DNA of 64,000 nt from Helopsaltes ochotensis (GCA_013400155.1 VXBM01000009.1:945322-1009321); one strand, 5' to 3'; shown: positions 49,873 to 63,178, counted from the first letter of the stretch. The notes: generated from the sequence alone by a model not told the origin. Numbers and translations: made by a program.

Positions 49873-52800
49873 AACTGTTTATTTTTAAAATCCTTGTTTC
49901 GCACTACCCTGTGGATGGCATGGAATGAAAGCAATGAAACAGGAAAAAAACAGTGTTAAGTTGCCTGTATCCAACACAGCTCTGAAACTCAAGCCTGCTA
50001 TCATCTACTTTTAAGTAGGAGCCTTTAGTTTTAGTGATAGCTATTGAAATACCAGCTATAAGTGTTCTGTTATTCTTTTCAGTAAGGTCAAACATCATTC
50101 TCAAATTTACTTGCAAAAATAAATCTTCTATTCTGGGAAAGATTATCCATATAATTATACATTTCTACACTGCCACAATATTGTGTATTGACCACGATTG
50201 TTCATTTAGCAGATTTTTCATTCCCTGAATTGCTTTTTTGGCCATCTCACAGCTCTGTGAGAGATTTTCTGAGTTGACACAGACTGGAAAATCTCAGTAA
50301 TATTCTTCTGAGTAAATATGTCCATCAGATTAGACCCGGTCATTACCAGTCAGCAACTTTGGCAGCCCGCAAACTAGTTTCATAGCAGTAATCACTGTTC
50401 TAATTTGTGTTTGGTAGACTTTCCAGACTGTAAATTAACTTGTCAGATTTAAATCCTTCCATAGTCTTTGTGACCCTTTCTGAAACACATTGAGAAATTG
50501 TTTCTATGTCTGCTATCTCTTCTGACACTGAGTTGAAGCAAGTCCCTCTTTCCAAGCACAGTATGTCCCATTTTTTTTCCCACACATTTCTTGCAACAGT
50601 TTATTTACTACTGTAGATTTCACTGAGCATGAAAATACTTTATAAAATGCTTTCTGTGATCCTATTTTGATAAGCCCTAGATCAAATTTTCAGCAAGGGT
50701 GGTCTCCTGCAGGTTTCTGTGACTTCAAGCTCACCTGCATGCTAATGAAATGCAGTCATCCTTCCCTCACCCTCATTATTTTTTGACCTTCTTCCCTAAC
50801 TTCAGTGTAGTTACAGGAGGTGTATTTATCTATTAATACTTAATAAAAATAGGCACTCTTGATTTCTGAGTGCCAGACTTATGCCAACTAGAGACCCCAA
50901 AATTTATGCTGCATTTTAAAATTTTGGCCCAAATATAACAGGCATAAAAAGCTAAAAGCATCAGAGTAACCAATCCATATTGTGAGCATTGCCAGAGTTA
51001 CTTCTTGCTCTGCAGCATCACAAGTGGACTGTGAAAAGAAAGTCAGAGGCTCAGTCAGATCCTACAGAGCTCTTTGCCAGAACCACAGAAGCAAAGATGG
51101 ATTGAGGTTAAGAAATAGAGCAGGTTTAACTTTGCTTTTTCACAGTATAGAGGAGTGTTTTACCATGTGGGGCTTGGTGTGATGCAGAGTGCAGTCAGAC
51201 AAGACAGATGTAAGCAGTCTAATAGCTTGCTGCTTCTAAAAGGCCACTCCTCTGAGCCAGCTCTGGTGCCCATGCTGCCCCTCAGTTTGCAAATTTAATG
51301 CCCTAATCCAGCAGAAAAAGGAAACAAGACAGAGATTTCTCTTGTATTGGTGAGCTGTATTTTGTCACAGAAAGAAATATGATCAAGGCTACGGAGGTAT
51401 GCCAAGGGGGTGAGTACATAGATAGATCGGGGATGGGTGGGGGAGGTGGGGGAAGAAATCTTTCCCTTCTTTTATCTGAGAAATGTTATGTCACTTCACC
51501 ACTTCCATTTCTATACCCTTTCAAAGGATGCTGACATACCACATTTGTACTATCTGTGCTGAGAGCATATAACATCCAGGAACTCTGGATGGAATAAAAT
51601 GATGGCATAAATTAGATGAGACAGATCAATTATCTTAATCCCCAAATCGCATTTTTGGAAATCATGGGAGTTATGACCCCAGACAAAATAACGCAATGCA
51701 CAGGTGAGTCCAAAAGTCGGAAAAAAAGCGGTTTTATTTATTTATTACAAGATTCATCTCAGCATCAATGGTATTTTTTACCTTCTTGGCAAGTTTGCCT
51801 GCTTTTTATGCAAAAGTTAAATGTTCAGGACTACGAGGAACAAAGCAAAGTTCCCCATTCTGTAACATGCTATTCCCTACCCTGAACAGCACCCAATGGT
51901 ACAGCTGCCTCTGGAGTACATGGAGCTTACCCCCAGCACTAGTGAGACAATGTGGTGACCAGCACTATCCCAGGGGAAGCAAATGGACTCATGGACTCCC
52001 AGGAGTCACACAGGAGAGCTGTTAACGGTCCAAGTACACCATGTTTGAAACAGTGGTGGCTCAGCCTGATGAAATGTGTATTCTGATTCATCTCATCCAA
52101 AAGCAAACAACTAAATTAGGTCACATGGAGAGCCCTTAAAGTGCCTGTTTCTCCACAGTACTAGAAGGGAGCAAAGGTTGCCTGGTTTAGATGTATCCTA
52201 AACATCTAATCTGTAGAAATCTATAAGCAGCTGAAATGAATCCCACCCTGGGCAATAGCTTGGTGAAAGAACTACAGTAAAAAAGTGAACATAAAGAAGC
52301 TTATGTGTTTCCTATGAAATGGTCAGATTGTTGTTTAAAGGAGAATACAACTTCCCATTTCTCTACAAAAGAAGTTTTTCTAACAAATCAATGTCAAAAA
52401 AAGCAAGCATTGTCCTATAAGTTCTTCAGGCAGCCCAGTGGCAAAGTCCAGAAACAGGCCTTAAAACTAGTAAAGCATTGGGAGTTCTGCTGAATAAACC
52501 AGAAGGAAAGACAAGTCTTCTAGAAAAAAAAAACAGGTTTCATATGATTTTTGGGGGGTTTTCTGAGTGCTTTACAACTACCAGAGACATTAACATTGTA
52601 TTAATTTTCCCACATGGAATTCTACATTCTACATTCACGTTAATTTAAAACCAATGAATTTTGCCAAGGTAATGGGGCCCCTAATGTATTCTACAAATGC
52701 ATATTAGCTACTGTGTGTAAGAAATAATTCAGAAAAGAAGAAGAAAACTAAGAAAAATCTCTGTGATTATATGAGTTAAATGAAGACTTAACCAACTTCA

Positions 52801-53284
52801 AAATTACTTTTTTGTACCCCTACATTACAACAATTAGGATGTTTCAGAGAATAAATATGAAGAGATGAATAGCTAAATACCTGGTCTATAAATACATTGC
52901 TTCAGTACAATTTTTTTTACTTATTTTCAAATTAAATTCAGCTACTGCCATGACAATTTCTGCTGCTCTGCTCATATCTTTAAGTCAAGATAATATAATA
53001 CTGGGCGAGAAGGAATTGGGACATCCTGGTCTTTTCAGAATCAGAGGAGGCAATGAGACATGGGGAGTTTCTTACCTCCATGCAAATTAGATGCCACAGA
53101 GAGAAGGAGGTAACCCAGACAGGCTTCCTGTATAGAACAAGTTCTTACCTCTCCCTTCAGAGATCCAAATTAAACTAGTGTTGAGAACAATCACTATCTC
53201 TGCCACTCATGCCTGGATGATTTCTTTGATCATGAAGACATGACAACAGAGAGAGACTTGCAGTTCTGAAAATAAACCACCTTA
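49873..53284. other. Non-coding DNA, nothing recognised
   Basis: No element was confirmed. At 51690-51830 the minus strand has a TATA-like CATAAAAAG, overlapping AATAAA signals (plus-strand ttatttatttatt, 51735-51747) and a possible CA end, which could be LTR remains, but no termini or duplication were found. At 51704-51710 the plus strand has cacaggtgagtcc, a good donor without a supported exon. Confidence 0.4.
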
Positions 53285-53480
53285 TTTCAGCTTCAAAATA
53301 ATTTAACAAGTGGTACCCACACTTGGTCCCTATGGCACACCCCATAATAGCAGATCAGCTTTCTAGCTCAGCAGCAGTGAAACATTCAGTCAATTCAGTG
53401 TTGAAAGGACACTTGTTGCCCTTTCTCATTTCTCATTTGCCATTTCACTGAAGGTCATGACTTTCCTACTTTTAATAAAC
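53285..53480 (-). mobile_element. Possible ancient CR1 fragment, minus strand
   Basis: The phrase aatttaacaagtggtaccca followed by acttggtccctatggcacac reads like antisense CR1 ORF2 around the 'LFNIFINDL / GPVLF' region ('attaaacaggactggtcccaacactgagccctgtggcacacc'). Matching becomes uncertain after 53350. Recognised from memory only. Confidence 0.35.
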
Positions 53481-55059
53481 ACTATTGGCAGAGTTGGCAT
53501 ATAAGAAAACTACCACACTGATTCCAATTCAAGTTGTAGTTTGAGGATTATTTCACTTTTCACTTACGGATTTTTTCAGGAGGAAAGGAATACAAGACCA
53601 ATGGCATTGAACCCACACTGTGAGACATGTCAAAAGCAAACAAGATGAAACCATACAGCTACACCCAAAAATGTGGTGGTTTTGTTTTAACATGAAATTA
53701 TTAATGAAACTTGCAAAATAAGCAGGCTGGCACATGGTGAAAATCCTGGGTGTATCTGTACTGAAGTGGCCATTTCCCATCCCTGCTTCTCACTGACATA
53801 CATTTACAAGTTCAAGTAGCAGAAAATGTAAAACTAAGGCTTGGTTGAGGACCTCTTTGAGATGGTCTTGTCTGGTTGCAACTGAATGTACATAAAAAGT
53901 GTCTCTACTTATATAAAAAAATAAGTTTTGCAGTAAATGGTGAATAGGACAATATCACTTAAAAAAGAATAGAACACCATGACATGTCCTAAAATTTGTT
54001 TTTAAGAACCATGATTGTAGCTTTTCCATCCATTACTGATAGTAGTTTTGGCAGCCTGAGAACAAACAATGTTAAAGAAAACACTCATAAAAATTACACT
54101 ATCTCAGAAAATGGTAAATTTCATCTGCCTTTTATAGAAACAGGGACTGAAGTATAATATGTGGCAAAAGTTAATGATATTAAAAACTAGTGCCAAAGTA
54201 AACTGTTCTTGTTTAAAATTGTGAGCTGAAGTATGATCATTTTGAAAAGGCAAATTAATATACTGTTTGAATATTAAAAAACAGTGAGGAATGGAGACAT
54301 GGATAAACAACAGGAGACCAAAAGCCAATTCAAGGGCAGAGAGAGAAGAACATAAACAATGATCTGCATTTCTGCTGTGTCTCTGAGCAACAGCACTCAG
54401 CAAAAGCAGGTCAGCTCACCAGGTGGTAGACTGTGCAACTGATGCTGAACCCTCCTGAGGATGCTCTTTCTGTGTGACACACATGTCCAAGGAAGAGTAC
54501 TGTGTTGCAGCAGCTAAAGCATCACAAAACATTTTTTTCTTTAATGGGAGGACAAAAGGATCTTTCTGGGACATTTCTCAAAAAATCAACTCCTGTTACA
54601 TTACAAAACAACAAAAACTGACCCATCTCTGAACACATATTCCTGTGAACTTCACTGCTTTTTCTCTGGAAACATGAAAAACTTCCCTCAACGCTTCACC
54701 TTCACCCGAAACCTTTCCAAACAGCATACAAAAAAACAACATATGAGCCTTTGAAGGCTTTGCAGATGTTTTTCCTCCATCATTTAATTTTGTACCCTAT
54801 CTTCTAAGGTTTCCACTTCTGTGTTAAGATCCCTGTAATTCACACTCTTCTTATCTCAATTCCATACTCTGGGTATTCTTTTGAGAGTGCTTAATATCAT
54901 GACACAATTCTTTGAGGTATTTCTCCCCCAAAACTGACACATGTACTCTCCCATACTATATTCTAGGTAGGTTGTATCTTTTCTAGACTAGAATAGCAGA
55001 TTCCTTTACCATCTTCCCACTCAAATCCATTTACTCATAAAAAGTTAATCCTATGGAGG
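53481..55059. other. Non-coding DNA, nothing recognised
   Basis: No element or exon recognised. The 99-codon minus frame at 54104-54403 lacks any family look. Confidence 0.5.
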
Positions 55060-55190
55060 AAAAGGAAAAAAAAAAAAAAATCATAAAACAAAACACAAAA
55101 CAAATAAACAAACAAAAAACCCAAAATGAAACAAAACCAAAACAAAACCAAAAACAAAACAACACAAAAACACCCCACAACAAACCAAGA
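55060..55190. repeat. A-rich (CAAAA)n low-complexity tract
   Basis: Starts with an A15-type run (55066-55080) and continues as irregular caaaa, caaac and ccaaaa units with no T after about 55135. The lysine/asparagine/glutamine-rich frames of 84 and 74 codons across it are translations of this tract, not genes. Confidence 0.92.
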
Positions 55191-55874
55191 ATACCACTCC
55201 AAAACCCAACTGGTCAGAGACAGACAGAGTTTTTTTCTTCACAGAATAAAACTCAAATTATGGAACCACAAAGGTATATTTCTAGCCTTACTTGTTATCA
55301 GTTTTAATCTATTTTTCTATGCTTTGGCCAAGTCAACAAAATTGGTTTGAGCATATGAAGAGAATTTGAACAGTTTCATCCACAACTTTATCTAAATATT
55401 ATAGGTATATGTAATGCTTACATATACTTTTTCTAAAGCACCATTTACTTTATTTCAGGGTATTAAGTGTATCTACTTATCAAAATCCCTAACTCCAACT
55501 ATTGTGTAAATACACGGAGTTGCCCTGCCTTCTGCATCTCTGTTTAAATAATCCCAGATGACCTCCAATTTTACTGCAAATTAAATATTTATACATGCAG
55601 GCATTTACACATTCACACAAAATAAGAAACAGAGAACTGGAGTAAAATTCCTATGACACTCTTATAGAAGAAAATCTTACATGCTGTGCTCTGCTATGCT
55701 GTGCTGTAAAAATAATAAATGTAAAAAACATAATATAATATAAGCAATTTCCAAAAGTTGTTTTATTGAAAACCAGAGTATTTTGCCCTCATTTCCTTTC
55801 CAGCTTAAATTTATTCGCGGACAGTTTGTTCCCACTTGTTCCTGAGCCAATACTATTCTTTAACCTAAACACTT
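55191..55874. other. AT-rich non-coding DNA
   Basis: Nothing recognised before the CR1 at 55.9 kb. A short tgctgtgctctgctatgctg pattern occurs at 55683-55708. Confidence 0.5.
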
Positions 55875-57130
55875 CCTTCCTGTCTCCGGCTTTACCATCC
55901 TGATGTATTTAAAGACAGCAACCTTATCCTTTCTCTGCTTTTGTTCTGCTAAAATTCTAGGCTCTTTCAGAATTCTTTCATGAAATAGACTCTTCCTTCC
56001 CCTGAGAATCATAACAGCCCGCTTCTTGCACTTTTTAAAATTCATCTCTCCTGACTATGAATGAGGAATTGAACACAATATTCCAGATCAGGTCTCATCC
56101 AAGCCTGCCACAGTCGCATTAATATTCTCCCTTCCTCCGCTGGAAATGTCTCCCCTGGCATATCCCAGTCTTTTACTAGCTTTTTTCACCATCACTTCAC
56201 AATGGCAGCACACAAATTATCCCGTGATTGATGAATGCACTCAGATACACTTCCTTCCCATGGCATTCCATTGATAAGCTCTACGATTATTACAAGGGCT
56301 TTGTTTGATTGCGTTTATTAGCCTTTAATAATTGAAGTCCTTTGTACTTCATAATTTTATATGCTATTCTATTTACATTACATCAATCCTAATGCCAATT
56401 ATCTCTGAGTAGCATCCTTTTACTACTTCTTATTAACAGTACCCGCCATTTTCAAATATCCAAGACATCTCATTAGAACATTTCTACTTTTTGAGTGAAA
56501 TTTATTAATCACAAAAACAAAAGATGAGCATCTTGAAAATTACTCTTTAATACTTTTACTCTTAACACTTGAGCTGAAGACATTTTGGTCTTACCCATTT
56601 TATTTACCCATTTCTTTTTTTCCTGTTAGCTGTACTCACTTTAAGACTTTTATATTTATCTCAATTTTCCTAGCCAATCTCCAAATAGAATTATTGTGAG
56701 CCTTACTAAAAGGTGAATTTTACGATCCAGATCAATTAGATATTTTAAGATCTTTATGTTACAAAACCCAATTATCTTTTGAAAGAGAGATATCATTTCA
56801 GTCTAGCCTAATCTCCTTTTCTCTGAAACCTGTTCATTATCCCATTTCATGTTTTTCTCATTTTTTTTCCTTCAAAGCTTCTGGTTTTCCAAATCAGTCC
56901 ATTGCCCATTCCACAAACCTAACATGTATTCACTTACCATACAATATTTTTCTCCTGCACCCTTCAACTCCCCCTCTCCATCTTTCTGATTTTATTAATG
57001 CTCCAAATCCTTACCACCAGATTTGTGACTTAGAGTCACTTATTTAAAAATTATCAGTGCCCAAGATAATTTTATCTTGAATTCAGTTGAATATTATTCC
57101 ATTTCTACTCTCTCATTTCCCACAGCATGA
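55875..57130 (-). mobile_element. Ancient CR1 LINE, about 1.25 kb of ORF2, minus strand
   Basis: Antisense CR1 ORF2 in correct order over about 1.25 kb. From low to high coordinate: tgatgtatttaaagacagca (55901), gaattgaacacaatattcca and gatcaggtctcatccaagcc (56064-56105), cttttttcaccatcacttca (56178), a worn middle (56430-56690), gtgagccttactaaaagg and tttacgatccagatcaatta (56696-56740), caaaacccaattatcttttg (56763), and ctccaaatccttaccaccag (57001). This is the CR1 type also present in turtles and crocodilians. All frames are destroyed by substitutions and small indels. The wording survives well enough that the copy is longer than most old CR1 remnants. Neither the 3' tail nor the 5' region is present. 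Ends are approximate. Confidence 0.85.
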
Positions 57131-60100
57131 AGGCAGCATCACCACTGCATTAAAAAATTTTGACCAGCCATTCACTTTATATTGAGATTTATTCGATTTT
57201 CTCTGTTCCTTCCCTGTCCTGTCCTTATCACACATCACAGCCCTACTTCTACCTTCATTCTCCTCCTCTTTCTTTGTTATTTTTACTTCTGTAGAACATT
57301 ATCACGGCTGTTAGCATGTATATTTTGCTATTAAAAATATGAGGGACTTCTGCAACTGAACAAATTAGCAGCCAAATGAAATTTATCTTTCTACATGAAT
57401 TTTTCAGTCCTTGCTGCTGACTCTGAGTGCAAGGGATAAACTGGGCACTCAGATTTATTGTCCATAAACTAAATTCATGCTCTGTGTAAGATGTGAAGAA
57501 TGCAAGTATCAGATATGTCTGTACTTGCTAAAAAGTGCAACATACACAGGATTTTCAAGGTGATTTTCACATAAGAGTTTTTCAGACCAAGTTATTCCCC
57601 ACTGCCTACCTAAAGGAGCAGTGGAATCAGCTCAGGAATGCAGTCAATAGGACTTTGAATCCAGAATGCACTGTGGCACTAAAAAACACGTGTTGGTTTC
57701 CATCCTGTAACAGTGTTCACATAGTTTGTTTCAATTAACTCTGTATTGTTCAGCTTAAGAATCATAAAAATACTTCTTAACTCCTTCCTCTCCTTCATGG
57801 ACAGAAGGTGGGAGGTGAGGGGATGGAGCTGGGTGGAGAAGCCAAAACTGCCTAGATACAATTTTTTTTTTTTTTTTTTTTAATTTCAGGTGTAACTCCT
57901 TCCAATCATCCCCAGTGTGCCAGATGGCTAATGCTAGGTTTGCTTCTGGATTTCTTATGGAAGGTGTGAGCAGATACTGAACACCCCTAAACTCCACAAA
58001 TTAATAGAAAGTTCTTTTGTGCTTTTCTAATGGAGAATCCTGGTCAAATACTACAGTCCTCTGAGATGAGCTTTATTTACAGAAGTCTGCATAACTGCTG
58101 AGAGTGCCACTGTTTAAAAATTTACACCATCCTTCGCCCACACCTCAGCAAACCCATACTTTAGAAATTAATGAAAAAAAAAATAAAGGCTCTGGTTTTC
58201 CTATGTTAGCCTTGAGGGCCACATATATTAATAGCTCCTACAACCTTCTTTTTTTTTTTTTTTTATGTGATGCTGAATTATTTGGACACGCTGTAAAGCT
58301 ATCTGGCACTTTGTGACCTAATAGAAAAGCAAACCTTAAGCATTTACTATTATACAACAGTAACCTGGAGAGATAAATACTTTGCTGAGAGGGAAATGTA
58401 AGCTGCAGAAAATTAATAATAGCCATTGCTCTATGAAAGAAGAGTGACCTACTCCCAGCTAAAATTTCTTTCTCTCTTGTCTAGCATTTCACAGTCTCCC
58501 TTATCTCCTTCCAGCACGGAGCTACATAATTCTGCTTTCCCAGCTTGCATGCAGAGGTCTTTAACCCTTTAAATGTGGCACACACAAAACAGACCAGAAA
58601 GGGGTCTTTTGGAGAAGATTACATCTTCTCTCAAGTCAATAGATTGAATGGTGTTTTTCTTTTTTTTTTTTCCTATTCTGTTTACTATCTTGATTTTAAA
58701 ATTTATGTATATTATGAGTATATCTATAGAGACGAGGTTAAAATAACTATGGGATACAATTATGTGTATAGGAAGAAATATAGCCTAGACATGTGTAATG
58801 CCACAAAAGACAGAGAAGAAAAGTGAAGAATGAGAAAATACTTCACTGCATTTAGAGCCTTTAGTGTGCAAACAATTTGGTTTGCGATGTCACAATTTTG
58901 TGTCTGGCTTAGATAGGTCAGATCAAGGTGTAAATTAGTTTTTTTATGGTTATGAGCACCTCTTTCTACTTTTTTTTTTTTTTAACCTTTTTCAGCAGAA
59001 ATATTTAAATCTGTATCAGCATTCACAGATTTCTAGACAATCACAGACATCATGTGCTGAATGTGCAACAGGATAACCAAGAGAAAGACATATTCATAAA
59101 GATTGCTGTGCCTGATACCATCACTTAAAAAGAAAGTAAAAATAAAGAAAAAATGTTGTAGAATGTCCATCCACTCTTCTTCCATTCTTGTTTCTCCTGC
59201 TGATTGTTTCCTCTCACTATCTCAGCACTTCGTCTTGAGTCACATGCTTTACCATTCTCACCCAAATGCTGTGCAAAGCCAGGGGCAATACAAGGGAAAT
59301 TCCAGAGGTCCATCTTTCAGTTTTTTTGCTTTCACAGAACACTTTCATCCTGATACAGCCTGCAGTAAGGAGATCAGCATTGCACTTAGATCCCATGTGA
59401 GTCCTCCCTTCCTTTTGTTAGTGTCTCATGGCTGGGGACTGGTGTCTCAGGAATCAGTCACTGGAAATGGTTTCCCACCACAGAAAAGTGTGATGTCTTG
59501 AATGAAGTGTGATATGATCAGCTTGGGATAATGCAGTCACAAATACAAAAGAGAGATGGAACTGCATGAAAATGTTTTTTGTTACAGTTTACCAGAGCTC
59601 TGATGGTAAAGTTATCTTGTAACAATATTTTGACACCCCCTAGGATCAGTAATCTTGAGCAGCAGTTTTCCAGCGGCTACAGTGATCATCCTGTGATCCT
59701 GATGATAAATCACAGATTAGAGAGAACTGAGTTCTTGCTCTTCCTGGGTGACAGGTTCATTTGATATTATTTGCAAAACATACTTACATTTTGTACCTTT
59801 TTTTCCCCTTTCTATCAAAATGAGTATAATTCTTTAGTTCATCACCATAGCATTGTAAGACAATGATTTTTACTTTGAAGATCTGAGGTGTTTGGGTATG
59901 ATATCTACATATGAAAGATCCTAAGATATGACACTAGAAAAATAGATCTAGAAATTAAAATGCAAAAATGGAGAAGTTTCTGTTTCAGTAGCAGTGCACA
60001 TGAAATTGGGGGATGTGTGCACATTCAGAAAGAAGATCAAACTACAGTCTGAGGTGATGGCAGTCTATCCTCAGCCACACTCTCTGGAAGATAGATATCT

Positions 60101-61759
60101 GGATACTTCATTAAAGACATACTTATGAAGAAATTTTAGAAGACATTTTGTTGTCCTTTAAAACTTGGATGCAAGGTGAAATGTCATCTTTACAGACAAT
60201 AATCAAAGTTTTTTCATGATATTGAAAAAGCAGGAACTAAATCTTCTGGAGTAAAATTGTGAGGTTAATGGGCATTATCTGCATGAAGACACACACTTCT
60301 GTGTAGTTCTGTGCTTTCAGGGTCAAATCTGATGTTTAAAAGATATACAAAAGACATAATAAAGTTATCTATTTCAAGTCTAAGTAAGAAGAATTTAACT
60401 TCTAAGAAGCCTGAAGAATGCTTTGGAGGATCAGGTGAAAGGTCAAAGTTATCTTATGTTTTGCAACACTTATAAGACAGAGAACTAAAAATAATCATAA
60501 TGTCTAGCTGCACTTTCTCTCTAGTGTTAATAGGGCCATTGATCCTTAAAATAATTGACCTGGACTTCACAGAAATCAGAAATACTGTCATTTGGGTCAG
60601 TAGCAGTACTCTTACCCTTTATTTTAAATGTCACAGTGTTTATAAATTAGCATTTGTGAGTTCTTGCTCATGTGGAAAAGTGAGGTAATGCAGTTACTTG
60701 AAAATGGACAAAACACTGTGGAAAATCAGCCTCTTTATATGGGATAGTCATAGCTTTATGCTAGCAAGCAGAGATTTCTGGCATTACAAAAAGATTATTT
60801 ATTTCATCTGACATGTCCTAGTGAGGATTTAGTAATATGCAGAGTTGACACACACCCCAGATATTTTGGAAGCTTGGGTGGAAGGCAAGATCCATGGGAG
60901 ATCAGAGTAGACATTTGCTCACTGAATGGCAGGTGTGTTCCCAATCAAACTGAATTTACAAAGGCACCCCTCAGAAAGAAAATTTGCTTCAGACATACGT
61001 TTTTAGTTCCTGGTGGAAAGCAAGCAGGACATGAGAATAGCTGTGAATGGATCTTCACTGTGTGATTTTGTTTTGAATTAACACTGCTTTTCTCTCTGTA
61101 TTCAGCCAGCCACAGCAGGTGGAGAAGTTGGCTTCCTTTATTTAGTTTAGAACTGAAAAACTAGATTCAATTTTTTCTGGGAAATTTTGCTGCAGAGAAG
61201 ACTTAATTGGTTAAGGATTAAACATCAAGAGGGAGGGCAGAATGCCATTGTGTAAGATCTATAAATACACATTGGGTTTATATATATATCACAAATGCAA
61301 TTAGACTAGGAAGTGCTGTGCTACTGTAATTTTCATGGAAAAAATGTTACTAAAAATTTCTGTGATGTATCCCCTATCAGATGCCACAGCATCTATTTTT
61401 CCAAAGTACAAAACTGTCTTTAAAAGCTGTTATAACAATTTTACTTTTCTGGTGAAGGCCCTTTGCTATAACTACAACTTGCAGTCGCTCCTATCAAAAA
61501 TGAAATTAATCCTTCCAGGGAAGGTGGACAGGTTGTTCTTGATGTGAAAAGGTGTGAAAAACACTGTTTCGAGGAAATTTGTTTAACGAAATCTACATTG
61601 GGTTTGACAGGTTCCCAGTGGCACTTGGTTTCCAATGATCTTCAGAGGTCCTCTGTGCCTGTACAGCTCCTGTTCCTATTTCATTCTGTGAGGAATCAGT
61701 TACCAATAACCTGCTTTTGAACCACAGCCACCACATCAGATCATGTGATGTGTTAGACA
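57131..61759. other. Non-coding DNA with several poly(T) runs
   Basis: No element family or exon recognised. T runs lie at 57862-57881 (20), 58249-58264 (16), 58660-58671 (12) and 58970-58983 (14). The 132-codon plus frame at 59103-59501 starts in a lysine-rich AT run and has no recognisable domain. Confidence 0.45.
57862..57881. repeat. Poly(T), 20 bases
   Basis: Uninterrupted T20 followed by aatttcagg, which together imitate a splice acceptor. It is the longest of four T runs within about 1.1 kb. Confidence 0.97.
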
Positions 61760-61830
61760 CCAGCTACTGACCTACCATTCGCTTGATCTCTAAGGATCCC
61801 CTCCAACCACCTCTGTGTATGGCCTGCCTT
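61760..61830 (+). mobile_element. Short CR1 3' end, plus strand
   Basis: cttgatctctaaggatcccc followed by tccaaccacctctgtgtatg corresponds to the last bases of the CR1 3' UTR (the 'gatctctagaggtcccttccaacc' phrase next to the tail). The match upstream of 61780 fades, so the left end is a guess. The 8-bp tail repeat is not clearly preserved. Confidence 0.5.
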
Positions 61831-63132
61831 ATCACAACAGCAACAGTCTGAAAACTAACATGAATCACTGAATTAAATAATCCCTAAGACTGCATCAGAC
61901 ATAATAAACCAGGGCATTTTATGTGCATTAAGAGCACACCAAGCCCTTAGTGTTACAAATTAAATTAACTGAATTGAATTATAATGAATGGGGAATAAAA
62001 TCTTAACTTGCTATACCTAAAATGGATGCACCAGGATCAAACAATTAGAGCAATCAATGGCATGATTATGTAAATAGGGCATCAAAGATAGACTGCTGGA
62101 ACAGTCCATGGAGCTCAGCATTCAAGTACAGCACGGAGTTGCTTTATTTTATTCCAATCCAGGGAATCAAAAGGGCAAGGAAAAATAAAGAAAAATACAA
62201 TACCCAGCCAAAAATAGGCTTCTAAAGAGAAGGGAAGAGTGCTGTGACAACAATGAAAAAAATATTTCTTTTGCAAAGCAACACTTCTGGTTTTGATATG
62301 CTGCATTTTCCCAAGTATTTAACCTGTAACAAGCAGACTACATTTGTGCACTGGAATAAAATGCAATTTCTTGTGTAGATAACACTTTTTTTTAATTCAT
62401 AAATTCCACCTCTGAAGAATGTTACAGACTTCAGTGGACATTTTTGTTTATTTCCTGATTTGCTGCATATTCCATAAGAAATCATGTCTTTCTTGATCTG
62501 GATAGGAATCAGTTGTAGTGTCCATAACCTGAGATTCTCAAAGACTCTTAAAATGTTCCTAATCCTGATTCCTTTGAACTGAGTGGCAAAATTGTTTCTA
62601 CTGTTAGCAAAAACATAATTAAGACAATATTGTGTGGAAGTTTTCTTTTCTTTTTCTTTTTTTTTTCTTTTGATTTGCTTATTTCGTGTGTGTCTCATTT
62701 TTGACTAACAAACAGATTAATAATAACACAGGGATTGAATATGGACAAGTAAAATAATGCTTTAATTTCATTAAAATACAGTAAAATACAATTTCCACTC
62801 AATGAGGTTGTTCTCTTATTTAAGGTTGTTTTCTACGTTGTCAAATATGAATTTGTGTGACATGTCATAAAGAAATTTATTTTTATTAACACACAGCATT
62901 CTGCTTCTCTATGAAGACCAGTTGTAGAATGAGGAAAACTAAAATTCTAGCCTTCAGTGGCTGTTCTAGTCGCATGAATTGAAAGATTGAAACTTCATTT
63001 TCAGAGGGACAATGTCAGTTACTTATAGGTAACATTTCGTCTGTTTCTGCTTAAAAAATAATTTATATAAATTTCAAAGTTATCCAAAGCTTCCTCTTTG
63101 GGGACAGGGTTTGCAGTAGGATTGGTCCAAAC
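61831..63132. other. AT-rich DNA with the longest non-repeat open frame
   Basis: Contains a 158-codon minus frame (62222-62698), the longest frame of the window that is not repeat-derived. Its N-terminus (KRKKKEKEKK) is a translation of a T/C-rich microsatellite at 62641-62680. The rest (for example QFKGIRIRNILRVFENLRLW) matches no family I recognise. AT-rich DNA with few GC-rich constraints can give such a frame by chance, so no gene is called. Confidence 0.4.
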
Positions 63133-63178
63133 CACAAATGTTCAGCTGAACAAAGCTCTGCTGCACTGAACATTTGTG
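63133..63178. repeat. Perfect 13-bp inverted repeat, 20-base loop
   Basis: cacaaatgttcag (63133-63145) and ctgaacatttgtg (63166-63178) are exact reverse complements, separated by 20 bases that start with ctgaacaaag. The stem would fold as DNA or RNA; it is shorter than a usual pre-miRNA hairpin. Confidence 0.9.

Noticed and set aside
49845..49927. 11-bp inverted repeat cattccatgcc / ggcatggaatg
   Set aside because: One arm lies inside the LTR and the other in flanking DNA, so a shared origin is unlikely; probably chance.
51690..51830. Possible minus-strand LTR (TATA-like box, AATAAA) and a plus-strand donor cacag/gtgagt
   Set aside because: No LTR termini, target duplication or sibling copy found; the donor has no convincing exon.
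55053..55350. Overlapping 84- and 74-codon frames rich in K, Q and N
   Set aside because: Translations of the (CAAAA)n low-complexity tract.
57862..57900. T20 plus aatttcag resembling an ideal splice acceptor
   Set aside because: The frame after it is short and the tract is one of several local homopolymers.
59103..59501. 132-codon plus-strand frame
   Set aside because: Starts in a lysine-rich AT run; no recognisable domain or splice support.
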